A stretch of 11,340 nucleotides of DNA from Bovifimicola sp964595785 (GCA_964595785.1 CAZQRO010000066.1:1-11340), one strand, 5' to 3'; numbered from the stretch's first letter, positions 1-6,995 are shown. Notes: a model not told the origin generated them from the sequence alone. A program made the numbers and translations.

Positions 1-29
1 GCATATTTACAACAACTTTTTTATAGAAT

Positions 30-48
30 GTTCAGCCGAAGGCTGAAC
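30..48. repeat. Perfect 8-bp hairpin with GAA loop
   Basis: GTTCAGCC (30-37) and GGCTGAAC (41-48) form a perfect inverted repeat with a three-base loop. No T-run follows on the + strand and only a weak one on the - strand, so it is not a convincing intrinsic terminator. It may be the 3' end structure of a gene lying left of the window, but the sequence does not settle this. Confidence 0.5.
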
Positions 49-211
49 TGTTACTCCACAAAAGAAAGAAATTGGATGCTTGAACTAATGTGAAGTGCAT
101 AACTACAGGTATTTCAAAGAAAATGTGGATAAGAAAGAAAAAATTGATTTTTTTAAAATTGGTAGATTAAAAGAAAGTTTACCTTTCGCATCTGAAGGAA
201 TTTTATCAAAA

Positions 212-240
212 TTGACAAAATATTTTTATTCTGATATACT
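212..240 (+). promoter_or_regulatory. Sigma-A promoter for the 349-1101 gene
   Basis: TTGACA at 212-217 and TATACT at 235-240 are separated by exactly 17 bases, and a TG at 232-233 gives an extended -10. This predicts a start near 247 and a leader of about 100 nt before the ATG at 349. The promoter lies inside a weak 85-codon open frame (95-352), which argues that this frame is not a real gene. Confidence 0.7.
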
Positions 241-273
241 CAAACAAATTAAAGGAAAAAGAACCGTCGTAAA

Positions 274-328
274 AAGAAGGGCTTTTAATATTATGTGTAA
301 GCATAATATGAAAGCTCTTCTTTTTTTT
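274..328 (+). terminator. Intrinsic terminator / leader attenuator hairpin
   Basis: The arms 274-295 and 302-322 pair over about 21 bp with one bulge and two wobbles, closing on the loop TGTAAG (296-301). Eight T residues follow at 321-328. The structure sits after the promoter at 212-240 and ends only about 20 bases before the ATG at 349, with the ribosome binding site (GGAAAGGAG) between. There is no room for another promoter after it, so expression of the downstream gene needs read-through or regulated antitermination. A T-run also follows on the opposite strand, so the hairpin could stop transcription both ways. Confidence 0.75.
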
Positions 329-348
329 AGGAAAGGAGAAACAAAAAT

Positions 349-1101
349 ATGAATATAGTTGGAAAAAGTATAATGCATATAAGATTTGGCAAAGGAATAA
401 TCGTTAATCAATATGATAATAAGATGGAGGTTGATTTTGGTTCATGTGTTAAGTGTTTTTTATATCCGGCAGCATTTGAGAATTTTTTTAAAACATTAGA
501 TGCAGAGACAGAAAAATTTATTAATAAGGAATTAGAAATATTCAATAAAATAAAGAAGAAAAGCGAATATGAAAAGGAAGTTATGAACTATAAATTAGCA
601 TTTAAAAACAGGCAGGGTTTTCATGGTATTTTTGATGTAAGAGAGGAAGAATTATCATTTTCAGGTGATTCGTGGAAAATTTCTACAAGTAGTAATAATA
701 AAAAGGATGCAAATGGGGAAATCATCATTCCTAAAAAACTTAATATGAATTCAGTATGTATTCTTACTATGAAAGAAAAAGGGAAAAAGGAAAGTGAAAG
801 AAAAGTTATAGGACTATTCATGACAGAGGACGATTTCATAGGAATGAATTGTCTAAGTGGTATTATAACTGCACATGAGAAATACAGAATTTTATTGGAT
901 TGTGATGAGCCAATATATTTCTGGAACTTTTTTTCTGAGGATAAACGTTTAAAAAGCTGGGGAAGCAGAAAGATGAAGTATTTGTCTACTGTGGTAGTAG
1001 AACAAATATTAAACAGAATATTTGCTATGGATACAGATGATGATTTGAAAGAAGAAATGATTGAGTTTAATAGGTATTTTAGTGAAATAAATTATATATA
1101 G
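349..1101 (+). CDS. Hypothetical protein with N-terminal SH3/Tudor-like motif
   Basis: A 250-aa protein with no signal peptide or membrane segment, so probably cytoplasmic. The ATG at 349 has GGAAAGGAG about 10 bases upstream. Residues 8-45 carry the pattern H-x-x-FGKG ... VDFG ... FLYPAAFE. This resembles the small beta-barrel (Tudor/SH3-like) modules seen at the ends of UvrD-type helicases and in many uncharacterised Clostridia proteins. Residues 50-90 are highly charged and probably helical. Residues 95-250 (with GLFMTEDDF and YFWNFFSED) form a domain I do not recognise. An interaction or nucleic-acid-binding role for the N-terminus is inference only. It appears monocistronic, with its own promoter and a leader hairpin. 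I see no clear terminator after the stop. Confidence 0.8.
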   Translation: MNIVGKSIMHIRFGKGIIVNQYDNKMEVDFGSCVKCFLYPAAFENFFKTLDAETEKFINKELEIFNKIKKKSEYEKEVMNYKLAFKNRQGFHGIFDVREEELSFSGDSWKISTSSNNKKDANGEIIIPKKLNMNSVCILTMKEKGKKESERKVIGLFMTEDDFIGMNCLSGIITAHEKYRILLDCDEPIYFWNFFSEDKRLKSWGSRKMKYLSTVVVEQILNRIFAMDTDDDLKEEMIEFNRYFSEINYI

Positions 1102-1204
1102 AATTAGGTTTTAAAAGTCACAGAACACTCTGATACGAGTACATCATAGAACACATAGTAATCCTTCGCATATAATAAGCATGAAGAAAAAAAAGGATAA
1201 TTTG

Positions 1205-1494
1205 ATGAAAAATAATAGTTCTTTATCTGAAAATTATATTTCTATGTCTCTGGAACTTCATCTGTTCTTTGCAAGAATTATGAAAAACTATTAAATGCGT
1301 CAAAAGAGGCGAATGATATGACAATTGCTTCATTGACTAAAAAGACTGCAGAGGAAACTGAGAAATATCAGAACTTTAAAACGGCAGGAACGATAGGAAT
1401 TAACGATTGCAAAATTAAATCTGTTATTCTGCCTCTTTTAGCTGATCATGTTTTGAGGGAAGCAAATCACTATTTGAGAATTCTGAAACAGTAA
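1205..1494 (+). pseudogene. Decayed DUF2935 (ferritin-like) gene
   Basis: From ATG 1205 the frame reads M-K-N-N...SMSLELHLFFARIMKNY and stops at 1292. The E-x-H in LELH (residues 17-19) matches the first metal-binding helix of DUF2935 proteins. Homology resumes in another frame near 1279 and runs to the stop at 1492. It covers a helical stretch with TIASLTKKTAEETEKY and ends with LLADHVLREANHYL, which is the typical last metal-binding helix. Intact family members are about 250 residues with paired four-helix bundles; here fewer than 100 codons remain, so at least two internal deletions (one frameshifting, near 1280-1291) are needed. The family is thought to bind metal but its reaction is not established. 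A TATAAT at 1171-1176 and a weak AAGG site precede the start. This copy cannot make a complete protein. Confidence 0.75.
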
Positions 1495-1546
1495 GTATTA
1501 TTAGAAAGTTGATATGATTATAAATAATTAGAGGAAAGGAAAAGTT

Positions 1547-2611
1547 ATGGAATTATGCTGTTATCCGAAGAAAAATCCGGTGCGTACTTTTGAGATAGAG
1601 GCTATTTCAATTCCAATTGTATATAACAAATACGGAGACTATGATCCTAATGGATTATTGTATGTATTAAAAAAGGATGCAAAAGAAATAAGAGAAAGAA
1701 CTTTGGAAAATTTTTATATGAAAATTCCACAGCCATATGAAGGTGTGAAACCTTTGGTTATTCGTGCAAACAAGGGGGATGAAATAGAAATTCATTTTTC
1801 TCATTCACTGCAGCGGGATTTATCAATTCATGTTCAGGGATTAGAATATAATGTGAAAGATTCAGATGGAGCCAGTGTGGGTTATAATCCTGATACAACC
1901 ACTACAAAATCTATCACATACCGCTGGTTTGCGAGAGAAGAAGGTGTCTACATTTTCCATGACATGGCAGATACTACGAGCAGCGAAAGAGGAACAAATA
2001 TACACGGGCTGTTTGGAGCAATTATCATAGAAGCCCCGGAATCTTCATGGAGAGATCCTGTTACGGGAGAAGAATTGGAAAGCGGTCTGTTTGCGGATAT
2101 ATATCATCCGGTAAATAAAGCATTTCGTGAATATGCGGTATTTTTCCATGATGAACTTGAGATTGTGAATAAGGACGGAGAAACACCGATTGATCCACAT
2201 ACAATGCTGCCTTCTTCGACAACCGGAATCAGTTATCGTTCAGAGCCTATGCGTAACAGAGATCCGGGCATATCGCATGAGGTAACCGGAGAGGATATTT
2301 CCATGAGTTCATGGGTATATGGTGACCCTGCACCGCCTATTCTAAGGGCATATGTGGGAGATCTGTCAAAAATACGGCTTATACATGGAGGAATCAAAGA
2401 AACCCATGTATTTCATCTGCATAATCATCAGTGGAGACTGGAAGGAGAAAATCCACTGTCAAAGATTATAGACTCTATTTCAATTAGTCCCCAGGAATGT
2501 TATACGTTAGATATACTGAATGGTGCAGGGAGTTTAAATGGTATGATAGGAGATGCCATTTTTCACTGCCACCTTTACCCTCATTTTCACGAAGAAATGT
2601 GGACGCTGTGA
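1547..2611 (+). pseudogene. MnxG-type multicopper oxidase, fragment 1 (domains 1-2)
   Basis: First 354 codons of a very large multicopper oxidase, with GAGGAAAGG upstream of ATG 1547 and no signal peptide. Domain 1 (about residues 15-170) has PIVYNKYGDYDPNGLLYVL and HGLFGAIIIEAP. Domain 2 (about 195-354) carries the copper motifs HVFHLH (287-292, the HxxHxH motif) and H-C-H-L-Y-P-H with M351 (340-351). Together these give the type 1 copper ligands His, Cys, His and axial Met, plus part of the trinuclear site. The frame then meets TGA at 2609-2611 and continues without a shift into matching sequence. TGA therefore replaces a codon in the expected ...MW-TL-(W)-K-IFDRLEDG run, most simply TGG to TGA. 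The six-domain layout and YNKYGD-type motifs recall Bacillus MnxG manganese oxidase; the substrate here is unknown. If translated alone, the product would lack the remaining trinuclear ligands found in fragment 2. Confidence 0.8.
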
Positions 2612-4288
2612 AAAATATTTGACAGATTAGAAGACGGAAGCGGAGTACTGCCGGATGGCACACCTGTAGAACGCCTTATTCCATTAAAAGACAGGGTAAA
2701 ACCTCCGGCTAAAGATAAGAATCATCCGGGTTATCCGAATTTTATAGAAGGAGTGTTTGGAGAACCACCGCGGCAACCGCCTTTGGGGGTATTAAATCCT
2801 GATGGAAGTAATAAAATCGAACCATCTCCGCTGGAACTTAAGAATTTTGTGCCTGAATATATAGAAGAAAGTCCGTTTCAGATGAAGACATTAACAGATA
2901 TTGTAGGATTTCATATTCATTTGGTGAAATTTGATACTATTGTGTCCGATGGAGCGGCGAATGGATGGAATAATATTGCAGGAGCAAGACAGTACGAAAC
3001 ATTGATTGAACGATTTTTCGCGGATAGAGAACTTCAGACTGTATTTTTCCACGATCATTTATTTGCCAACAGTCATCAGCAGCATGGTGTGTTTGGAGCA
3101 CTTATAATTGAAGAAAAAGGTGCTTCATTTCATAATATCAGAAATGGTAAACCTCTGTTATCAGGGACACAGGCTGTTATCAAACGTCGTGATGGCACGT
3201 CGTTTCGTGAATTCGTCATGTTTGTTCATGATTTTGCCTTATTGTTTGATAAAGAGGGAAGAGCGCTGAATCCGCCGGAGGTTCCGGGGGCTCATGATGA
3301 CCCGGGTGTTATGGGAATTAATTACCGTGCGGAACCGATGTGTGAAAGACTTAAGTATCATGATGATCCGGCTTATATTTTTAGTTCCATCGTACACGGT
3401 GATCCGGCAACACCGATTCTTGAGACGTATCCCGGAGATGAAATTCGTATCCGGCTTTTAGATGGAGCCCATGAGGAACAGCATGCTTTTAATCTGACAG
3501 GAATGTCATGGCATAAAGAAACTGAGGATGTATTTTCGCCTCTGGCAGCATCACAGACAATTGGCATCTCAGAGGCATTTAATATTAAAATCGACGGTAA
3601 TTATGAACCGGGAGATTACCTCTATTATTATGGAGGAATAGATGATGCATGGCTGGGTTTGTGGGGAATATTGCGCGTATATCGTGAAAGGAACAAAAAA
3701 CTTCTGCCGCTTTGCAGAAGAAAGAACAGGATACTTCCATTACCGGAATGTCCCGGCAAAGATGATGTTGTTCGTAAATATGAAATTGCAGCTGTGAAAA
3801 CAGATATAGTATATAATAAATATGGAGATCATGACCCGGATGGATTAATGTTTGTTCCTTTAGAAGAGGCAGAGGAGGTGTTGTGTGGTAAAAAGACACC
3901 AAAACCGTTGATTCTCAGAGCAAATGCAGGTGAATGGATTGAAGTGACTCTTCATAATATGTTAGGACCTGAATGCGAGGTACCATATTTTGAGTATCCG
4001 CGTGTGCCTTTGGACAAAGAACATGAGCCTTCCACAAGGGTTTCTATTAATCCTCAGTTTTTGAAATATGATACGGTATGCGATTCAGGAATTAATGTAG
4101 GTTTTAATAATAGGGAACAAACCGTGGACTGTGGAGAATGCAAGAAATACCTGTGGTATGCAGATAAAGAATATGGAGCCTGCTTGCTGCAGTCATTCGG
4201 AGACATGAGAAATCACAGGTATCATGGGCTGTTTGGAATGATTATCATAGAACCTCCTGCATCAAAATGGTATCCGTCTGTTAGATAA
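2612..4288 (+). pseudogene. MnxG-type multicopper oxidase, fragment 2 (domains 3-5)
   Basis: Continues in the same frame as fragment 1 after the TGA at 2609. Domain 3 holds H-I-H at 2912-2920 and H-D-H at 3050-3058, the two HxH motifs that normally complete a trinuclear copper cluster with the domain 2 ligands. Domain 4 (about 3180-3690) keeps the fold signature HGDPATPILETYPGD but its copper positions are replaced (HAFNLTG, GDYLYYYGG), so it is probably structural. Domain 5 starts near 3778 with a second copy of the DIVYNKYGDHDPDGLMFV opening and ends with YHGLFGMIIIEPPASKWYP. Homology stops at about 4274, where a deletion and frame change lead to TAA at 4286. A GTG at 2753 could formally start a 511-aa frame, but it lies inside continuous homology and its GAAGGA overlaps the start, so I do not take it as a true start. 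Confidence 0.75.
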
Positions 4289-4811
4289 GGAGGGCCAACT
4301 GATACAAACGGCAAAAGGAGAAGACGGTCAAGAGGTGGATGATGAGGATACAGGAGAAAAAGGCTATAATTACCGTTCGGAGAGATACTATAACAGGCTG
4401 AAAAGAGATGAGAGAATTTCTAAGGTGTTTTCAAGCAGGGTACATGGAGACCCGTCTACACCTGTTTTTAAAGCATATCCGGGAGAGAGGGTTCTGTTCC
4501 GTGTGGGAATGCCGGCAGATAAGCCGAGAAATGTAGGGTTTGGAATCCACGATCATATGTGGAAGGAGCAGTTAAAAGACCCGCATTCCAGAAGGATTCC
4601 GCTTCAGGGAGCAATAAGTATCGGAAACAAATTCGATATTGAGTTAAAAGGAGGTGCCTCTTGTCCGGGTGACTATCTATACCGTTCCGGCAGTTTTAAG
4701 TGGGACGTAGAATCAGGAATGTGGGGTATCTTCAGAATATTAAAGCAAGGCGTCGGTTGCAAATGCAGAAATGCATGTATAAAAGTTGTAAAACATTTCT
4801 GTGCAAAATGA
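4281..4811 (+). pseudogene. MnxG-type multicopper oxidase, fragment 3 (domain 6)
   Basis: Last cupredoxin domain, in a different frame from fragment 2. The frame reads LLDKEGQLIQ from about 4278, which matches FALLFDKEGRAL of domain 4. The link between KWYP and LLDKEG, roughly 35 residues in the parallel repeat, is therefore missing. The rest follows the pattern GYNYRSERYYNRL, HGDPSTPVFKAYPGE, GIHDHMWKE and GDYLYRSGSF...GMWGIFRILK. No HCH type 1 motif is present. The tail after the domain is rich in Cys and Lys (CKCRNACIKVVKHFCAK) and I do not know whether it is native. A GTG at 4335 would give a 158-aa product but has no good ribosome binding site. The three fragments plus the missing linker add up to about 1,120 residues, near the size expected for MnxG-like oxidases. 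Confidence 0.75.
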
Positions 4812-5002
4812 TTTAAAAGTTGTAAGCAGGGAGTTACTATAAAAGTTAAGTTACTTGTTTGAAGAAAGCGTATATAGAACAATTAAATAAAACATTTATG
4901 TAATTCATATAATTAGGATATTATGTGCAGGATAAATGTGTAAATGAAATATAAAAGAGTCAGGAGAAATATAAGATTTTCTCTTGACTCTTCCCTTAGG
5001 GG
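4812..5002. other. Gene-free AT-rich stretch after the oxidase
   Basis: No gene or recognisable remnant is visible. A 12-base repeat TAAAAGTTGTAA occurs at 4780-4791, inside the end of the oxidase remnant, and again at 4814-4825, with a related TAAAAGTTAA near 4840. The stretch ends in the hairpin at 4955-4992 described separately. Confidence 0.5.
4955..4992. repeat. 15-bp hairpin before the UvrA remnant
   Basis: Arms 4955-4969 (AAGAGTCAGGAGAAA) and 4978-4992 pair over 15 bp with one wobble around an 8-base loop. No T-run follows on the + strand (CCCTTAGG). On the - strand the arm is followed by TTTTATATTT, so as a terminator it would face left, although no left-pointing gene is visible. It could be a leader structure of the lost UvrA-type gene or a scar at the deletion border. 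Confidence 0.6.
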
Positions 5003-5014
5003 AGGATATATAAT
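4984..5014 (+). promoter_or_regulatory. Possible promoter before the GyrI-like gene
   Basis: TTGACT at 4984-4989 is followed after 17 bases by TATATA (5007-5012) or after 19 bases by TATAAT (5009-5014). The -35 lies in the right arm of the 4955-4992 hairpin. It could drive the UvrA remnant and the GyrI-like gene, but the evidence is limited to these two hexamers. Confidence 0.35.
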
Positions 5015-5122
5015 GAGAATATAGGAAATAAATATAAGGGAAAAAATATCGTAGATGTACTTGAAATGACTGTGGAGGAAGCAGCGGATTTCTTTGAGGA
5101 TAATAAAATGAAGAAGATTTAG
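5003..5122 (+). pseudogene. UvrA-family ATPase remnant
   Basis: The frame ending at TAG 5120-5122 reads RIYNENIGNKYKGKNI, then VDVLEMTVEEAADFFEDN and KMKKI. This matches the conserved UvrA stretch RYN-x-E-x-L-x-x-KYKGKNI-x-DVL-x-MTVEEAL-FFE, which in UvrA lies shortly before the second ABC signature. Only about 40 codons remain of a protein normally of 750-950 residues, so the ATPase motifs are gone and no function is left. Several clostridial UvrA paralogues are short forms linked to drug tolerance rather than repair; which type this was cannot be told. It ends two bases before the ATG of the GyrI-like gene. Confidence 0.7.
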
Positions 5123-5124
5123 AT

Positions 5125-5601
5125 ATGTCTAATCATGTTCTTATAAAGAGTATACCTGAGGTTACTGTGGCTTTTATGAGTGTCAGAATCGAAAAATATG
5201 ATGAATTATTTGAAATGATGCCTAAAATGGGTGAAGAGATGGAGAAGTTAGGCTGTGAATGTTCAATGCCGGAGTACTGTTTTACGAATTATGTTGAACA
5301 GGGCTATAAAGAGGAGCAGATATTAGTTGAAACCTGTGAGGCGGTGACAGAAGCAAAGGAAGATTCAGAAATTGTTAAGTTTAGCACGTTTCCGGGAATT
5401 AAAGAGGCAGCATGTATATTTCATAAAGGCTCATATGAAACATTTCCACTGTCATATAGAAAACTGCTTAAGTTCATTGAGGAGAATAGATATGAGATTT
5501 GCGGAAATATAAGGGAATCCTATATAGACGGTGTATGGAACAAAGACTCTGCTAAAGAATGGCTTTCGGAAATTCAGATACCGATGTGTAAAATTTTATA
5601 A
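5125..5601 (+). CDS. GyrI-like effector-binding domain protein
   Basis: A 158-aa protein made almost wholly of the GyrI-like (AraC/MerR effector-binding, SOUL-like fold) domain. Conserved-looking blocks are VLIKSIPEVTVAFM at the start, YDELFEMMPKMGEEMEKLG near residues 25-43, ACIFHKGSYETFP near 92-104 and the C-terminal GNIRESYIDGVWNKDS...EWLSEIQIPM. In many Clostridia this domain follows a MerR or AraC helix-turn-helix; here no DNA-binding part is present. It may be a stand-alone ligand-binding protein like SbmC/GyrI (also about 157 aa) or the surviving C-terminal half of a regulator. The ATG at 5125 is two bases after the UvrA remnant stop and has only a weak GAAGAAG upstream, which favours a deletion product. 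Ligands of the family are usually small hydrophobic or cationic drugs. Confidence 0.8.
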   Translation: MSNHVLIKSIPEVTVAFMSVRIEKYDELFEMMPKMGEEMEKLGCECSMPEYCFTNYVEQGYKEEQILVETCEAVTEAKEDSEIVKFSTFPGIKEAACIFHKGSYETFPLSYRKLLKFIEENRYEICGNIRESYIDGVWNKDSAKEWLSEIQIPMCKIL

Positions 5602-5637
5602 ATATATTTTAAAATACATCTCAAAAATGTGCAAATT

Positions 5638-5669
5638 TTGAAAAGATTTGTTATAATATGGGTTATAAT
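5638..5669 (+). promoter_or_regulatory. Promoter region of the exonuclease gene with doubled -10
   Basis: An extended -10 (TG-T-TATAAT, 5649-5657) is followed by a second TATAAT at 5664-5669. The two lie in an imperfect 12-base tandem repeat beginning TTATAATAT (5651-5662 and 5663-5674). A TTGAAA at 5638-5643 sits 8 bases before the first and 20 before the second, so neither pair has ideal spacing. The extended -10 is the most believable element. The leader to the ATG at 5750 would be about 85 nt. Confidence 0.5.
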
Positions 5670-5749
5670 ATTTATACTGGTTAAAAATAAATTGCTTTTA
5701 CGGCATAAATATGTTTTAAATTAAATAATACATAAGAAGGGTGAAAGGA

Positions 5750-6943
5750 ATGAAATATTTATTTTTAGATGCCGAGTGGCACCATGTTAACATGAAACGT
5801 AATTTACCGAATTGTGAGATGTTAGAGATATCAGGAGTAGAGACAACAGGTGGAGTCAGGGAGAGTATTGAATATTCAGGTATGATTTATCCGAAACATT
5901 TTAATGCAGTCAGTGAGGATACATATGAATTTTTACGGATTAATCAAGATGAATTAATGAGAGCAGATACAGAAGACAAAGTATTAGAAGAGTTTCTCAG
6001 TATTTTTAAAGAGTATACTGTAATTGTTGTATGGAATCGCAAAGCTTACGACGTCTTTAAATGGTCGGTCAGAAAGTATAATCTTACAATAAGGAGACAT
6101 AGAGTTATTGTCTTACAGGAATTTTTAATGCTTTTAGATATCGGCGTACAGGGAAGAAAAATCTCGTTTGAGACAGCTCTTAACAGATATAATGTAAGAT
6201 ATGATGGGCATACCATGCACAGAGCGGAAAATGATGTACAATATTTAAGAAAATTATTTGTTTCAGTAAAGTTCCAATATAAGTTGCAATGTGAGATTGC
6301 GCCTATTAGCAGTGTATTTATAGTAAATAACTATAAATTGATAGTGAATAAGGAAGGTCATAAACTCTATACAACAGATTTTATAAGAGAAGGAAATATT
6401 ATTGAGATTCTTGATGGTATGGAGATATGTTTACATTGCATTGAAGGTGGAAGAATACCTATGTTGCCAAATGATTTGATATTGGAGAATTTAGCAGAGG
6501 ACAAGTACTGTGAAGAGAAAATAGAACATTTATGCAGGGAATATAAAATGGAATGTACGTTTTGTGATAAACTGATAATTCTTAGGACAAATGTTGCTTC
6601 ATGGAGGATATATCATGATGGCAGAAAAATCACTAATATTTTTCATGAGAATTATAGAAAAAGTATTAATCAGGCAGATTTTGATGTTAAATATAATGTT
6701 AAAAATAGAAGCAAAAAACGTAATGCGGGATATCACAGACAAAATGTTGATATAGAAAATTTCTACGAGGCAATAAGGTATATTCATAAGCATGATAAGT
6801 ATTTCTTTTCTGAAAAACTGAAAAAAAAGAATAAAATAGATATGCTGTTTACAATGATAGAACGGGATAATGATAAAATGAATATGGAATCTGATAACAG
6901 AGTTAACTGGGTGCTAGAGGCAGAAATGTTTAAAATTGAATAG
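5750..6943 (+). CDS. DEDDh-type 3'-5' exonuclease domain protein with unknown C-terminal half
   Basis: 397 residues from ATG 5750; AGAAGG at 5735-5740 gives proper spacing to this ATG, whereas the in-frame GTG at 5741 touches that site and is rejected. Residues 1-175 form a DnaQ-like exonuclease. Motif I is LDAEW (D7, E9), motif II WNRKAYD (N96, D101) and motif III HRAENDVQYL (H157, D162). All four acidic ligands and the catalytic His of the DEDDh class are present, so it should be a metal-dependent nuclease acting on DNA or RNA ends. Residues 180-397 are not recognised. They contain SWRIYHDGRKITNIFHENY (284-302), YHRQNVD (328-334) and a lysine-rich region around 355-362, with several Cys (C230, C254, C262, C269, C272). 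The cytoplasmic location is inferred from the lack of a signal peptide. The gene is monocistronic between its own promoter and terminator. Confidence 0.8.
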   Translation: MKYLFLDAEWHHVNMKRNLPNCEMLEISGVETTGGVRESIEYSGMIYPKHFNAVSEDTYEFLRINQDELMRADTEDKVLEEFLSIFKEYTVIVVWNRKAYDVFKWSVRKYNLTIRRHRVIVLQEFLMLLDIGVQGRKISFETALNRYNVRYDGHTMHRAENDVQYLRKLFVSVKFQYKLQCEIAPISSVFIVNNYKLIVNKEGHKLYTTDFIREGNIIEILDGMEICLHCIEGGRIPMLPNDLILENLAEDKYCEEKIEHLCREYKMECTFCDKLIILRTNVASWRIYHDGRKITNIFHENYRKSINQADFDVKYNVKNRSKKRNAGYHRQNVDIENFYEAIRYIHKHDKYFFSEKLKKKNKIDMLFTMIERDNDKMNMESDNRVNWVLEAEMFKIE

Positions 6944-6954
6944 TCATTTACCAC

Positions 6955-6995
6955 AAGTGCAGAAACACGCATAACGCCATGTTTCTGCACTTTTT
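6955..6995 (+). terminator. Intrinsic terminator of the exonuclease gene
   Basis: The arms 6955-6967 (AAGTGCAGAAACA) and 6980-6992 form a perfect 13-bp stem around a 12-base loop, with five T residues at 6991-6995. It lies 12 bases after the stop codon at 6943. Confidence 0.9.

Noticed and set aside
95..352. 85-codon open frame starting at GTG
   Set aside because: It has no good ribosome binding site, contains a strong promoter for the next gene, and its last third is the translated terminator hairpin. I do not recognise any family in it.
2609..2611. Selenocysteine or reassigned TGA in the oxidase
   Set aside because: The expected residue is Trp, not Cys or Sec, no SECIS-like hairpin is evident right after it, and TGA ends other genes here. 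A second lesion near 4280 also points to decay.
2753..4288. Separate 511-aa gene starting at GTG 2753
   Set aside because: The homology runs in the same frame from 2612 onward, and the apparent GAAGGA site overlaps the GTG.
5741..5749. GTG start of the exonuclease at 5741
   Set aside because: The AGAAGG site abuts this GTG with no spacing, but is well placed for ATG 5750. Motif I also lies at the usual distance from that Met.
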